Assembly (NCBI GenBank): GCA_025094145.1
Contig: JALLLS010000030.1
Span: 310,001-374,000, forward strand
Length of the DNA: 64,000 nt
Source of the DNA: Spinellus fusiger
Lineage: Eukaryota; Mucoromycota; Mucoromycetes; Mucorales; Phycomycetaceae
Direction of reading: 5' to 3'
Shown piece by piece: positions 22,276 to 34,499 of this stretch (within the stretch, counting starts at the first letter, position 1; every line of letters begins with the position of its first letter). A program made the translations under genes and the position numbers. The notes below the pieces were generated by a model. That model did no database searches. It worked only from the letters and a program-made list of their open reading frames with translations, and was not told the DNA's origin.

Positions 22276-22897
22276 GATGTATAGATAGGGAAAGAGTATC
22301 TATGGTCTATAGGGAAAGAGGAGGAATGGCTGATCCCCCAATGGATGTTATTTTTCTCTCTCACTGTACTTGTGGCTTGTGGGGTAAGGAAGGTGACGTT
22401 TCTAAAAATTTTTAGCCTTCACTCCGCCCAGGTACTTTTTTTTTTTTTTTTTCTTTTCTTTCCCCCCCTTCCTCAAGAGAGAGAGAGAGAGAGATCAGTG
22501 ACTTGTTTTTCTGTCTCTCTCTTCTCTGTCTCACTTATCTTACTTTGTCAATCCATAGTCACTAGCCAGTCACTGATCCCTCCCACCACTGCTCTACTAC
22601 CTTTACACTGCCAATGTCTCTTGTGGATGCCATCCAATACCACCACTGTGGCGGGAGTTGAATGTCATTTCATAGTGGATCTATCATCGTATACATTCCA
22701 ACTCCCCTTGCCTTTGCCCACTCAGCATTTGGCATTTGGCATGAGGAGAGATGTGCATGTGTGCCCTTTGTACAGACACCAACATGTCTTTTCACCAACA
22801 CGTCTTTTCACCAACACGTCTTCTCACCTTGCACCTCAATTCAAAAAAGAAAGAAAAAAAGAAAAAGAAAGGGGGAGAGAGAGGCGTGTTCTCTCTT
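22276..22897. promoter_or_regulatory. RPL16 upstream region and IGO1 3' flank
   Basis: About 620 bp between the RPL16 start and the IGO1 stop, both on the minus strand. Contains T-runs (22437-22455), a GA microsatellite (22475-22493) and three CAACACGTCTTTTCAC-type repeats (about 22780-22825). No discrete ribosomal-protein promoter element recognised. Confidence 0.4.
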
Positions 22898-23364
22898 TTA
22901 TTCTGTTTTGTTTTCCTTCTTATCAGTGCTCTTTGATTCTGGTGCCAGAGGACTTTCTCTCACAGGACTAGTAATAAAGCTGTTGCTGCTGCTGCTGGTG
23001 GTGGTGTGAGGAATGGAGTCTGGGGAAGGATGTTCTGATCCAATGGCCAATGGCTCCTTGCCTGCCTTGGACAGAGCATAGTCACCAGAATCAAAGTATT
23101 TACGTTCCTGTCGTCATGCATCAACCACCCCGTTCCCTCCATGTCTTGCTGTTTTTCTTTTTCTTTTTCTTTTTCTTTTTTAATTTTGCTTGCTCATTAC
23201 CTTTAGTTTGTGGCCTAGCAAGTCCTTACGATCAGGCACCTTGCCATACATCCGAAACAGCTTCTGCTCCTGTTCTGTGAATTGCTACTCTGGGGTCAGC
23301 TCCATGCACTGCTGCCATGTGTCCTTACACTCGTGTCAACTTTGTTCGCTTGGGCAGGGTTCAT
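22898..23364 (-). CDS. IGO1: Endosulfine/Igo1-family PP2A-B55 inhibitor
   Basis: Small protein that, once phosphorylated by Greatwall/Rim15 kinase, inhibits PP2A-B55 and promotes mitotic entry or quiescence. Three exons: 23364-23329, 23284-23201 and 23107-22898, giving 109 aa. The signature KYFDSGDYALSKAGK spans about residues 43-57, with the regulated Ser at about 47, preceded by FRMYGKVPDRKDLLGHKLK. The tail is Ser/Thr/Pro-rich. Intron 1 is only 44 nt (23285-23328): read unspliced, the frame meets a TAG just before QFTEQEQKLF, so the gene is easy to miss or misstart. Intron 2 is 93 nt and rich in the CTTTTT repeat. It diverges from the four-helix membrane protein gene. Confidence 0.93.
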
Positions 23365-23731
23365 GGGAAAGAGTGAGGCGACATGAAATCCATCGGTGAA
23401 GAATAGAATAGGAAAAAATAAGGGAGGATGACGTTGATGAATTGTGCTCACCCAAAAAGGGTAGGTCATTGGACGGTGCTTCAACTCCATCTCCCCCTCT
23501 CTCTCAATCAATATCTATATTTATAGCAGTGGTGGCCCAAAAAGAAAAAGAAAAAGAAAAAGAAAAAAAAAGAAAAAGAAAAAAAAAGAAAAAGTTCCAG
23601 GGCTAATACCAACACTCCTTTATTCCTCGACCTGTTTCCCTTTTGTCCTTATCATTCCTTGTCCTTCTTGTCCTTATCATTCCTTATTCGTTCTATTTTA
23701 TTTAATTATCTGTTCTGGCATGGGATTGGGC
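23365..23731. promoter_or_regulatory. Divergent promoter region, IGO1 and membrane protein gene
   Basis: 367 bp between two start codons facing away from each other. A (GAAAAA)n purine run occupies about 23538-23595 and TCCTTATCATTCCTTGTCCT-like repeats 23647-23690. No TATA box recognised. Confidence 0.45.
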
Positions 23732-24765
23732 ATGGAAAAGTGCTGTGGCTTCATTCCCCTTCGACTGGGAACCTTTATCATATCCCTGTGGTTCTTTGTA
23801 AGTGTCTGTGCTCAACAAGGACAGAGGAGGTTGCTCATCTCTCTTTCTTTCTCTTAGGTCATCTACCTGCTGGATGCTGTGACTGGATTTCTCGGTGTGA
23901 ATGGTACCTGTCTTTCTTCTCTGCTCATTCCAACTCACTCATCCAACTCACTCTTTCACTCTTTCATTGTCTGCAGCTGAAATTGTCTACTCTGGACAGA
24001 CTGCCAAGGTGTGGTACTATGTCGACCTTGTCTTTACCCTGCTTGTGTGTGTAGGTGGCTTGTTGGGCATCATCGGCTCCTGTGTGGTAAGTCACTTTGG
24101 AGAAGGAGGAAGGGTGAGTTGGTCCTGGATTCTAACTGAACAAAACAAAACAAAACAAAACAAAACAAAACAAAACAAATACTTCCCTCGTTTGGTTGTG
24201 GTGGGGTGGGGGTGGACTCCTTAGGCATCACGTGGATTTGCCAAGGTATTTAGTGTCGTTGTATGGATCAATTGTCTGCTGTCGGTCATCAAATACCTTG
24301 TCTCGCTGGTCTTGATGGCCTCGTACCGTGATGACCTGGTGCGCTCCTGTACACGGTCTGGCTTTGTAGGCTTTTCCAATGCACAGACCCCAATGATCGT
24401 CACTCTCTCAGACAGTCCCTATTATGCACCTGTCAAATATCCAGGCACATTGAATGCCCATGCCACAGATGCTTCTCAGTGCCAGTCCAGCGTACAGACC
24501 TTTCTTATCACATTTGGTGTGGTGATTTTTGCTGTGGAAATTGTCCAGGTAAGCCCAGCAACCCATTCCTTCCTTTTATGGGGTATAAAGGAAGAAAAAA
24601 AAAAGTGAGAAAAAGTAAGCTTAGGGCAGGATGTAGATCTATTTTGCCTCTGTTGTCAGTACCTACGCCTCCCGCCTTAGAAATGGTGCACGTCATCACA
24701 AACTCCATGATCAACAGATCAAAGACTTTGAAGAATCACAGTATCACATGTCAACTGTGTACTAA
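23732..24765 (+). CDS. Four-transmembrane-helix protein, 224 aa
   Basis: Exons: 23732-23797, 23858-23903, 23977-24086, 24225-24548 and 24637-24765. Four hydrophobic segments are visible: GTFIISLWFFVIYLLDAVTG, WYYVDLVFTLLVCVGGLLGI, VFSVVVWINCLLSVIKYLVS and TFLITFGVVIFAVEIVQIYF. The N-terminus MEKCCGFIPLRLG (paired Cys before a basic-hydrophobic stretch) recalls membrane proteins with a CC...PLR.G start such as Kei1-like or LAPTM-like families, but I cannot assign one. The loop between helices 3 and 4 is the longest (about 60 residues, with two Cys) and the C-terminal tail is hydrophilic (ASRLRNGARHHKL, DFEESQYHMSTVY). Intron 3 carries an AAAAC microsatellite (24137-24178). Topology and family are inference. 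Confidence 0.8.
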
Positions 24766-25932
24766 GTCATCTCAATGGAAATCCCAATGGAAATCCCAAT
24801 GGAAATCTCAAAGAAGAAAGAAAGAAAAAGGGGGGAGGGAAATAGAATGAGTTGGGGGGAGGGAAGGACAGAGGTGTCTGTTGTTCTCTCTTGGAAATAA
24901 GAAATAGACTCATGATGATGGTGTAGAAAGACCATTGGTGCGGATGTAGAAAAGAACAAAAAAAAACAATGAATCCTCCTCACATGTGTTGATGTTTCTT
25001 GTGGGCCAATGATCTCATCTTACACTTGGACAGTACAAGGCAAAGGCCACCAAGAAGAGGGTTGTCATGGTAATAAGAATATGTTTGCATCTTTAATTTA
25101 TATTCGCATCATGATTGGATGGAACTTGGGGTCTCCGTTTCAATAGACTAATGAAGCATGATGACTTCCTGATTCGGTGATTAAGAAGTATCTGTATTTT
25201 ATTATCTGTATTCTGTTGTTTTGTGTTTGTCTTTTGCAAGGCATGTATTTGCTATGGACTGCTGATGAGAGAAGGGCAGGGAAATGGTTAGTCAGTGTCT
25301 AGAGGTGTTCTCTTTTTATTCATTCAAGGAACGCCCATAAGCCCATTGGGGTGTTCTTTGGTGTTATTGTTGGAGGGTGAATGAGAGAGAGAGAAAGAGA
25401 GAAAGAGGCCCTTGACTACCGTGTCCATGATGCCATTTCCTCTCTTTTAAGGGGAGCATGCCAGGGCAAGGGGGGGGATAGGAATGGAGGGTAGTGCAAA
25501 AGTCTTCTTCTCCATTAGGATGGCCACAGTGCATTCAATGGAGTGCATTCAATGGAGTGCAGATGGTATGCACACCCCAACGTAACCATGGAGAATAAGA
25601 AAGAAGAATAGAAAAAATGCATGGCACTGACTCTCTTGAGGAGAATCTTGTGGGAGGAGAATCAAGCACTCTATGGCTCATCCAATCAGAACAAAGGCCC
25701 CAATTTCCTCTTTCCTTGCCTCTCTTGCACTTGTTATGGCATGCAGTCTCCACCCCCTTTAAGGTATTCCAGAACAGACATCCCTCTATCTCTGAGTAAC
25801 CCTGACAGCCTCCAAGGAAGATGTCCAAGGAAAATGTCCAAGGAAAATGTCCAAGGAAAATGTCCACCTATCCCCGATGCGGCGATGGGACAAGACTCAT
25901 TTAAAGATCAGATCTCCTGGTGTGTAGGGCTA
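24766..25932. other. Intergenic, about 1.2 kb
   Basis: No gene supported. Holds three 12-bp tandem units (AATGGAAATCCC, 24773-24810), a GCATTCAATGGAGT duplication near 25531-25560 and four 12-bp units of AAGGAAAATGTCC type (25815-25863). The region ends in the TATA box of the bZIP gene. Confidence 0.55.
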
Positions 25933-25946
25933 TAACTATAAAAAAG
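25933..25946 (+). promoter_or_regulatory. TATA box of the bZIP gene
   Basis: ACTATAAAAAAGG lies about 95 bp before the first upstream ATG (26030) and 355 bp before the main start (26292), so a transcript starting just downstream would carry both upstream ORFs. Confidence 0.5.
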
Positions 25947-26029
25947 GAGGGTTTCTCTTTCCCAAGCAAAAGAGCAGCCTCGCTTTCTTCTTCTTCCTTT
26001 CTCCCCTTTGTGCCTTCTTACCCATCACC

Positions 26030-26050
26030 ATGGGTGTCTTTTCCTTTTAA
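26030..26050 (+). promoter_or_regulatory. uORF1 of the bZIP gene (MGVFSF)
   Basis: A six-codon ORF starting in a favourable context (CACCATGG) in the predicted leader. Short, well-initiated first uORFs that permit re-initiation are the hallmark of GCN4/ATF4-type control. Function is inference. Confidence 0.5.
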
Positions 26051-26145
26051 TCTCCTCCATTGTTTACTCTTGTAAATTACAGTGTGTCCGTTAAACGTAC
26101 TGTTTCTCTTTTGTGTGCCATACCTCTTTTCTCTCTCTCGTCTTC

Positions 26146-26295
26146 ATGCCTCTATTCTATCACCCACTTGTGTTTCGCAAACACCTCTGCACCAACTGCT
26201 CTATGCCTGTTCCACCCTTCTTCTCTTACACCACAGACAAACCCTCCACCTGCTCCCGTAAAAAAGCCCACATCGCCAACCCAGAACAAGAATGA
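26146..26295 (+). promoter_or_regulatory. uORF2 overlapping the bZIP start (ATGA)
   Basis: A 49-codon frame from ATG 26146 (a second in-frame ATG at 26203) whose TGA overlaps the main ATG as ATGA at 26292-26295. Ribosomes translating it would end on, and largely bypass, the bZIP start. This mirrors the inhibitory overlapping uORF2 of mammalian ATF4. No other ATG occurs between uORF1 and the main start. Confidence 0.5.
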
Positions 26296-26924
26296 CCCTA
26301 CCCGCCTACTCCATGGACCTACAGTTCATGCATCCTCTTCCTCTTCCCTTCAACTCGGTCGATGAATGGCTGGCAGACGACCTGTGCCACTCTGGCCTCT
26401 TTTCTACCAGCTACTCCTCTGACTACTCCTCTGACTACAAACCACAAGACCTCCAGACACTGCTCCTGCCGGTCTCCCCACCCCTCACAGCAAGCCCGCT
26501 GAACCCTGCCCACACCCTTGAACCAGAACCCACGCGTGCTCCCCTGTTCCCTGACATCCTCCCCCGTCCAAGAGTGCTGATGCCACGCACCAGTGTCCAT
26601 GCCATTGCGCCGCGTCCCACCTCCATGCCACTGCAGATCAAAAAGCGAGAGGTGGAGGACAAGGAAGACGACGATGTATCTGTGAAGCGCCAGAAGAACA
26701 CCGATGCAGCACGTCGCTCTCGTTTGAAGAGACTCAAAAAGATGGAATGTTTGGAGGAACGCGTCAATGCACTCGAGGGTGAGAACACGCGACTCACAAC
26801 ACGCATTGCCGTCCTGGAATCCGAAAAGGCGGGACTGCAATCCAAGGACAAGGGTCTCGAGGATCGTGTGAAGGTTCTAGAGCAACAGTTGGCAGAGGCC
26901 CACCGTGTGCTTACCACGCGATGA
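26292..26924 (+). CDS. bZIP transcription factor, Gcn4/Cpc1-like
   Basis: Intron-free, 210 aa. The basic region at about residues 130-155 reads VKRQKNTDAARRSRLKRLKK, with the N-x-x-A-A-R-x-S-R signature of Gcn4/AP-1-type DNA binders. It is followed by a long zipper (MECLEERVNALEGENTRL, IAVLESEKAGL, LEDRVKVLEQQLAEA) that continues to the C-terminus. The N-terminal half is acidic/hydrophobic and Pro-rich (VDEWLADDLCHSGLF, LQTLLLPVSPPL), consistent with an activation domain. C-terminal placement of the zipper, the basic-region sequence and the two-uORF leader all suggest the amino-acid-starvation regulator Gcn4/Cpc1, but other fungal bZIPs cannot be excluded. Confidence 0.85.
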   Translation: MTLPAYSMDLQFMHPLPLPFNSVDEWLADDLCHSGLFSTSYSSDYSSDYKPQDLQTLLLPVSPPLTASPLNPAHTLEPEPTRAPLFPDILPRPRVLMPRTSVHAIAPRPTSMPLQIKKREVEDKEDDDVSVKRQKNTDAARRSRLKRLKKMECLEERVNALEGENTRLTTRIAVLESEKAGLQSKDKGLEDRVKVLEQQLAEAHRVLTTR

Positions 26925-27667
26925 GCTATTCTGTTGTCGTGTGGCCTTGCATAGAATAGGCCTGGGGCTGAATAGATTTCTTTCTATCCATCTATCCATC
27001 TATCTATATTTCTATCCATCTATCTATATTTCTATCTGTATTTCTATTTTCTATTTGATTTAAGGTTTCTCCCTATTCACTGACAGCTTACAACCTTATA
27101 AAATATTATATTCTCCGATATTTGGCCTTGGAAGAATCTAAGAATCTATAACCAATAAGAGTGCGAGCAAGTGATAGATAACTTCCGTCCATCTTCCCCA
27201 TTAAGGAAATAGACAGAGTAGAGCCACGAGACCCATTTGAGACCACACACTGAATTAGGTTCTGTAATTTAAGTGCTATTTATGTAGCACCAGCCTTGTT
27301 AACCCCTGAAGCCCGGGTGTCTGCTGTTAGAGGTTAGGCAAGTGGGTCGGAGTCCATTCAGAAGCAGTCGAATGAACAAGCACCAAGAAGGAAAAGTGGT
27401 AGATAAGTGTGTGCACCTGAGACTTCTTCTCCCATACGAATTCCTTTTCTGTTCTTGAATAGAATAAGATAGAATAAGATAGAATAAAAAGATACCTTGG
27501 AAGTGGACATTCTATATCTCCCGTTGTTAAGCATTGAAGCAATTGTATTATGAAGAATAATAAAATAAAAAAGGGAAGAATAAAAGGGCATCTTTGTTAC
27601 ACAAACACTCACACACTAAGCCATCATGGAAATAAGCTTTGGTGAACAACAGACAAAGGAAAGGAAA
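26925..27667. other. Intergenic, bZIP gene to Tc1 remnant
   Basis: Contains a TCTATCCA/TATCTATATT tandem stretch (26980-27050) just after the bZIP stop and AATAAGATAG units (27460-27490). No gene supported. Confidence 0.5.
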
Positions 27668-28560
27668 AGTGACTAAAGAAATGTAGCCAATGCCTTCAAA
27701 TTCTAGGCTATTTCTTTACCAAGAAAATAAAACAACATATAGTATTCTTTATTCATAACACTTCATTTCTTATAATGACTAACTCATCCAACACCAAGGG
27801 CTAAACATAAACAATGGCAGGAGGCTGTCTGGTCCGATGAGTCCAGAGTAGAGCCAATGAGACTTAACAAGGGCTTTAAATGTTATCAGGCAGTGTGGTA
27901 CAGCCTTTTAGCATAATAACTTACTATGAACAAGTAAGTTTGGAGGCGGTGGAGTGATGGTTGGGTTGATTTAGTGAGGAGGGTGTTAGGAGATGGATCG
28001 TAGTGGAGAGTGGGATAAACTCCAACAAGTACATTGCTGTCTTGGGAGAAGTCTACTGCCCTGAACTCAAGCATTACTCTAAACCCTGAAGTCAGCCACT
28101 GCCCACAAAAGAACAATGCTTGACCCTATACAAGTAGAACAACTCAATGAGAGAGTAGCCATTGGTACGTTAATGGCTCTTTAATAGTCCTTACACTACT
28201 GATCTCAATCCAATGGAGCATCTGTAGACTCAATTGAATGTTATTAGGGAGAACAGAAGGGTCTATTTTACCAAACAAAAGTCAAAGGCGGCCTTGATGC
28301 TGGAATGGGGCGAAATATCAATAGTGACAGACACCCTCATTACCAGCATAGGGCGGATATTCCAAGGGATAAGGGTGGTTGCTAAGCAACCTTATAATAA
28401 AAACCACTGCTGTGTATTATAAACACTCTTCTATGTATCGATTGCAAGTGTTATGTCTTTGGCTAATGAATTCACAAAGATACAACACTATTAAGATAAA
28501 GTATAAATCCAAAAAAGGAAATCTGTATCTGAATACTTCTGGTGACTTGTTGAGGGTCAC
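27668..28560 (+). mobile_element. Tc1/mariner-like remnant, copy 1
   Basis: The right end is TTGAGGGTCAC followed by TA; the left end GTGACTAAAG is a decayed form of the matching inverted repeat. The last ~684 bp (27877-28560) is nearly identical to 40052-40736. The interior is transposase debris on the + strand: a GGAGGCGGTGGAGTGATGG stretch (Tc1 FGGGGVMVWG-like) and CTCAATCCAATGGAGCATCTG (LNPMEHL, from the SPDLNPIEHLW motif) amid stop codons. The N-terminal transposase part present in copy 2 is missing here. Non-autonomous. Confidence 0.75.
28377..28391. promoter_or_regulatory. X-box-like palindrome inside Tc1 copy 1
   Basis: GGTTGCTAAGCAACC has 7-bp arms around one central base and fits the RFX X-box shape. 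The same site occurs in copy 2 at 40552-40566. It may simply be the end of degraded transposase coding sequence. Confidence 0.3.
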
Positions 28561-31200
28561 TATAGAAGTAAAATGGAAGAAATCAGGCGCACTTTCTTTT
28601 TGTCATTGAATTTCCTGTCTTTATTTTGTCCTTCTTGGGTTTTTGTACAAACACATATCTGCACTCCTTCTGAAAGAATAGCACATGTCAATGCATGGAT
28701 ACAATGCTGGGTTGTCTTTTTGCCGAGTCAAAGAAAAAAGCTACTCCTCTTGAAGATGTGTGTAGGAATGTAGACTACAAGTCCAATCGTAGGGATTACC
28801 GCACTTTATACTAGTGTCAAGTTAGTATTTCTACCCTTGCTCTGTTTATTTATTTATTTATCTATTTATTTAAATAATAAAAGTCTATTTAACCTGTCAT
28901 GTCTCCTAATCACTCACCCACTCTCTTTGACCAAACTATGCATGGAATGCCTCCCCCTCAACCACAGTAGTATTGAAAGGATTCAGCTGTCAAAATAGAG
29001 ACGATTCTTCAGAAGAACAAGAAGAAGAAAAAAAAAGATGCAGAAGGGACACGACAAGGATTAGGTATCATCGTGTTACTGCGTTGAGGCTTTTGTCCAT
29101 AATAAGTATAACGGCTGAGATGAGATAGATTCCCTGTTTATATTTATGCTTACATTTATGCATGGCAAGCTAATCTGCAGCAGAAAGAGCGGCTGTACCA
29201 ATGTTTTTGCTGATTTAAAACGTGGCATCATGGACTCATAAAACGAGGTAAGGCTTTGAGCAGGAATATCACTAGTTATCCACTCCAACTGGACGGAAGA
29301 AGATCCGGTGTGGGTGTACCACTGATATCACTTTGGTTAGGTGGCTGAGTTATGAGAAAAGAAGAGAGATGCCTGTTGTAAAGCTCAATTTGGTGCAATT
29401 GCATGATCTTGTACACTGAATAAGCAGTCATTTGAATGAGATGTGATAATAACGATGATAGCAATGACAGCAATGATAGTAATGATAACAATGATAACAA
29501 TGGTGATAATAACAATGGTGATAACAACAACAATAAAAGAAGGGGAGGGGGGGAATGTGGAGGCTTGATAGTACACACCTAAAGATTTTTGGGATATAAA
29601 AGTAAATACACAGACAATAAAATAACACTATTACTCTAATTGGCTAATGTGTTTGAAAAAGGGTATTTTCGCTGTCTAAATGAACTATTTCAAACTCTGT
29701 CTGCCTATCCTACACACCCAAAGATTTTCTGGCCTTTAATCAGTGACACAATCATCCCTTTACGTCCGAAATATTTTGCCTTTTATATAGAGGTGTTTGA
29801 AATCAAAAGGTTTGAGGATATCCAAATAATTGTTTCCTTTTATGGATACCTCAATATCAAATTGTATTATCAGTAAAATATATTGTTTATGAATAAAATT
29901 GTTTATTATAATAATGTAGCTAATACTATAGTATAACTATAGCTACTGCCCAAGTGCATTCCCTCATAGCAATAGAATCCACACCCTAAAAGCTTTGTGC
30001 TTTATCCTTAGTAGATAGATAACTATGCTCAGGAGTATACCCTAGACAGCCTAGACAGTATAGAAGAAAGAAAATACCACCTAAGACTGACTTGAAAGGA
30101 GTCTTTACTTGCCTAATAATAATACAATGAGTGTCTTGTGGATTGTAATAAACTCAAGCTCAGATGAAGACACTGCTTACCTTTTTATCTCAAGAATAGT
30201 CCTTGGTAGTGTCTATCACCTCCTTCTATTGTTTCTCTGTTAATAATGGCACATTACCTTGCTTATTTATGCTCATCTTGACGAGTACTTAAATATTAAG
30301 TTGTATAGACAGTGTGAGAAATAACAAAAGGAGGGGAATATCAAAACAAATAATCTTTCTTTCTCTATTCTGGTAATGTATACACTAGCCTCGACTCATA
30401 AAATCCACAAGTCAAATTCACGTCAAATTTACAAGTCAAACAACTCACACTCTATTTGTCTTGGGTCTAAAGGACAGTATTAAAAATAATATCTTGTTTT
30501 TACTAAGTACTATTGTTAATACCAGTTACAATGAGATAGTTGTTGAAGTGATTATGACTATTGAGTCAATATTTATACTAGTTTGCTATTTCTTTCTTTC
30601 TTTTACTATGAATTTAATGAGATGTTATTATCGTATAGCTTTGATCCTTATAGCTTAAAAAGAGATATATAAAAGTAGCCTCAAAATCCATACTATGTAA
30701 CCTTGTAAAATATATCTTTTATTCTGCAATAAAGGGCACTAGGGTTATCAACAAGACCACTAGAGAGATAAATGTATAGATATTGGGTCTCTAGTAGGGA
30801 CAAAGAAATAGAGTATTAGTACAAAGGCTAGTCTAGGGAAATCAAAGAGGGTACATGAACAGGAACACAACACACGATTTGATCACAACGGGTAACTAGG
30901 CAACTGTTCTTTAAGCAATTCTTTTCTTTCTAGAATGTTGTTGTAGTCTGAATTACTTTGGTAGTTCTGATTAAGCAAATAACTTGTGAAATTTCGTTTT
31001 GTTCTCTTCTGTTCGGATATAAACACCTGCCAAACATACTGTCTGTTGTTCTTCATAACTTCTACCCTCTTTAACTTGTTTGCCTTTGTCTGCCATATAA
31101 ACCAACAGTTGTAATCTGGTGAGTGTTTGTGTATGTTTATTATGTCTGACATGTTGGTCAGTTTCTATTTTATATTCTTTTATTTTAACAAACTCAGTGA
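28561..31200. other. 2.6-kb gene-poor accessory region
   Basis: AT-rich, with a TTTA run near 28850, CAATGATAA/TAACAATGG repeats (29445-29530) and no supported gene. On the minus strand about 29060-29290 reads WITSDIPAQSLTSFYESMM..., which weakly resembles the extreme C-terminus of Tc1/mariner transposases (I-P-x-x-x-x-L-x-x-S-M) and may be another decayed copy. A frame at 31152-30883 (-) has no recognised similarity. Confidence 0.4.
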
Positions 31201-31214
31201 ATCTGTTTAAAAGG

Positions 31215-31761
31215 CAAAGGCAAGAAGGTGCCAGTGCAAGGGTAATACGATATACATAGAGAGTACATTAATAGATCTCAAACTAATTATTTTTACTATT
31301 ATTTTATTATTAAAAAGGGGTATTGGCACCTAAAAGAATTGGAGTACGATCCTACCAAGCTGCCAGTTGCTGCCTATGGCACAGGAATAAAGGTAAAAGA
31401 TGCTGCCAAATTTAAAGGTCATCGTGTTGATTTGACAAGAATTTTATATCAATCATTGAAAAAAGAGACAAAAGGGTGGAGATCTTCTTATGGTTGATGT
31501 TGATAAATTTCGAACATCGAGGGTAAACATGATTGACTTCTCACCCAATATAAAAGGCTCTTTTAACAGTTACTCTGTTTTATTTTATTTTTTGTTCTCA
31601 AGATCTGCCATACTTATAACACAAATAACCTCACCGAAGTATTAGTGAATTTCAACAATATCCGCGCTTGCCAAGATTATGGAGTTGTTTGGGACAGAGA
31701 TGTGAATGCATCAAAGAATATCTATACAATTGCAGAAGAGTATTTAAATGGTCTTCACTGA
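31215..31761 (+). pseudogene. Decayed Fanzor/TnpB-like (RuvC) gene fragment
   Basis: C-terminal part of an OrfB/TnpB-related protein, the family that includes eukaryotic Fanzor RNA-guided nucleases. Coding segments at about 31320-31490 (DPTKLPVAAYGTGIK, FKGHRVDLTRILYQSLKK), then after a frame slip in an A-rich run LLMVDVDKFRTSR, an intron-like gap (about 31529-31603), then ICHTYNTNNLTEV and CQDYGVVWDRDVNASKNI to a stop near 31761. DRDVNASKNI fits the RuvC-III Asp motif; the two half-sites CHTY and CQDY stand where a CxxC...CxxC zinc finger is expected, with the second Cys of each replaced by Tyr. With the frameshift and missing N-terminus this is a pseudogene. No terminal repeats identified. 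Confidence 0.68.
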
Positions 31762-32337
31762 CCAGCTTCATTCTGTAGAAAAGAATAAATATTTGTATTC
31801 ATATTATATCATATATCGCCACATCGAAAGTGGTTTCCTCCAGGACTCAGATATTTACAGGTAAATATATATCATCTTTATTTATTTAAAAACTAACATG
31901 AATACATCTCACTTTATTTTCACACCTTTTCAAATCGATGTCATTTCTTAAACAATTGTATTTCAACTATTTCCTTTTATATCCTAAAGATCTCCTGGTG
32001 TGTATCTCAATGCAAGCTATGCACTTGAAAAACAGTGAAAAAGTCCATTGGCTTAATATCCACTTTTCTAGTGGAAGAAAGGATTTCAAATGCTCTTCTA
32101 TTTCATATATAAAGGCTGTTTATTTAACAGTCTTCAATGAGAGTCATCCTTTCTTTTGTTTTTGTTTATGAAGGGTGTCTATTCATGAAATCTCTTTTGA
32201 GAGAGATGGTGTGCATAGGACAGTCCGTGTGAGGAAATTATGTAGTCACAGAGCCTGGATGAGTAGCAGTCCCATTTTACTACTTTTTCGAGGATAAAGA
32301 AAAGATCCTGTAAGACAAGTCAGTGTTCGTTGACAGA
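31762..32337. other. Intergenic upstream of RIO2
   Basis: AT-rich promoter region of RIO2 and 3' flank of the Fanzor-like remnant. Open frames here lack coding character. Confidence 0.5.
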
Positions 32338-34294
<1,957 letters not shown>

Positions 34295-34499
34295 TCAGTA
34301 GAGCTGTGTACTTATAAATAAAACACATCTATCATGTTTATTCTATGGACAAAGAGTCATTGTGGTGGTTATATCGTATCTGTTGTAGTAAAGATGAGAC
34401 CAAAAAGGACTATTTCTACACAACCAACACAATCTATTCTAAAGTGACCCGACGAAAGTAATCGACGGTTTCAAATGCAGATTTCCTTTCCTTTTTTCT

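Noticed and set aside
22345..22971. A 208-codon + strand frame between RPL16 and IGO1
   Set aside because: Low-complexity Ser/Leu/Phe translation of T-rich and GA-repeat sequence, and it overlaps the IGO1 3' exon antisense.
25035..25100. A possible final exon (CAG|TACAAGGCAAAGGCC) for the four-helix protein
   Set aside because: The 24637-24765 exon joins helix 4 in frame (EIVQ-IYFASVV) after a normal 88-nt intron and ends in a stop.
30883..31152. An 89-codon minus-strand frame beside the Fanzor-like remnant
   Set aside because: Opposite strand to the remnant, no recognised motif and no splice support.
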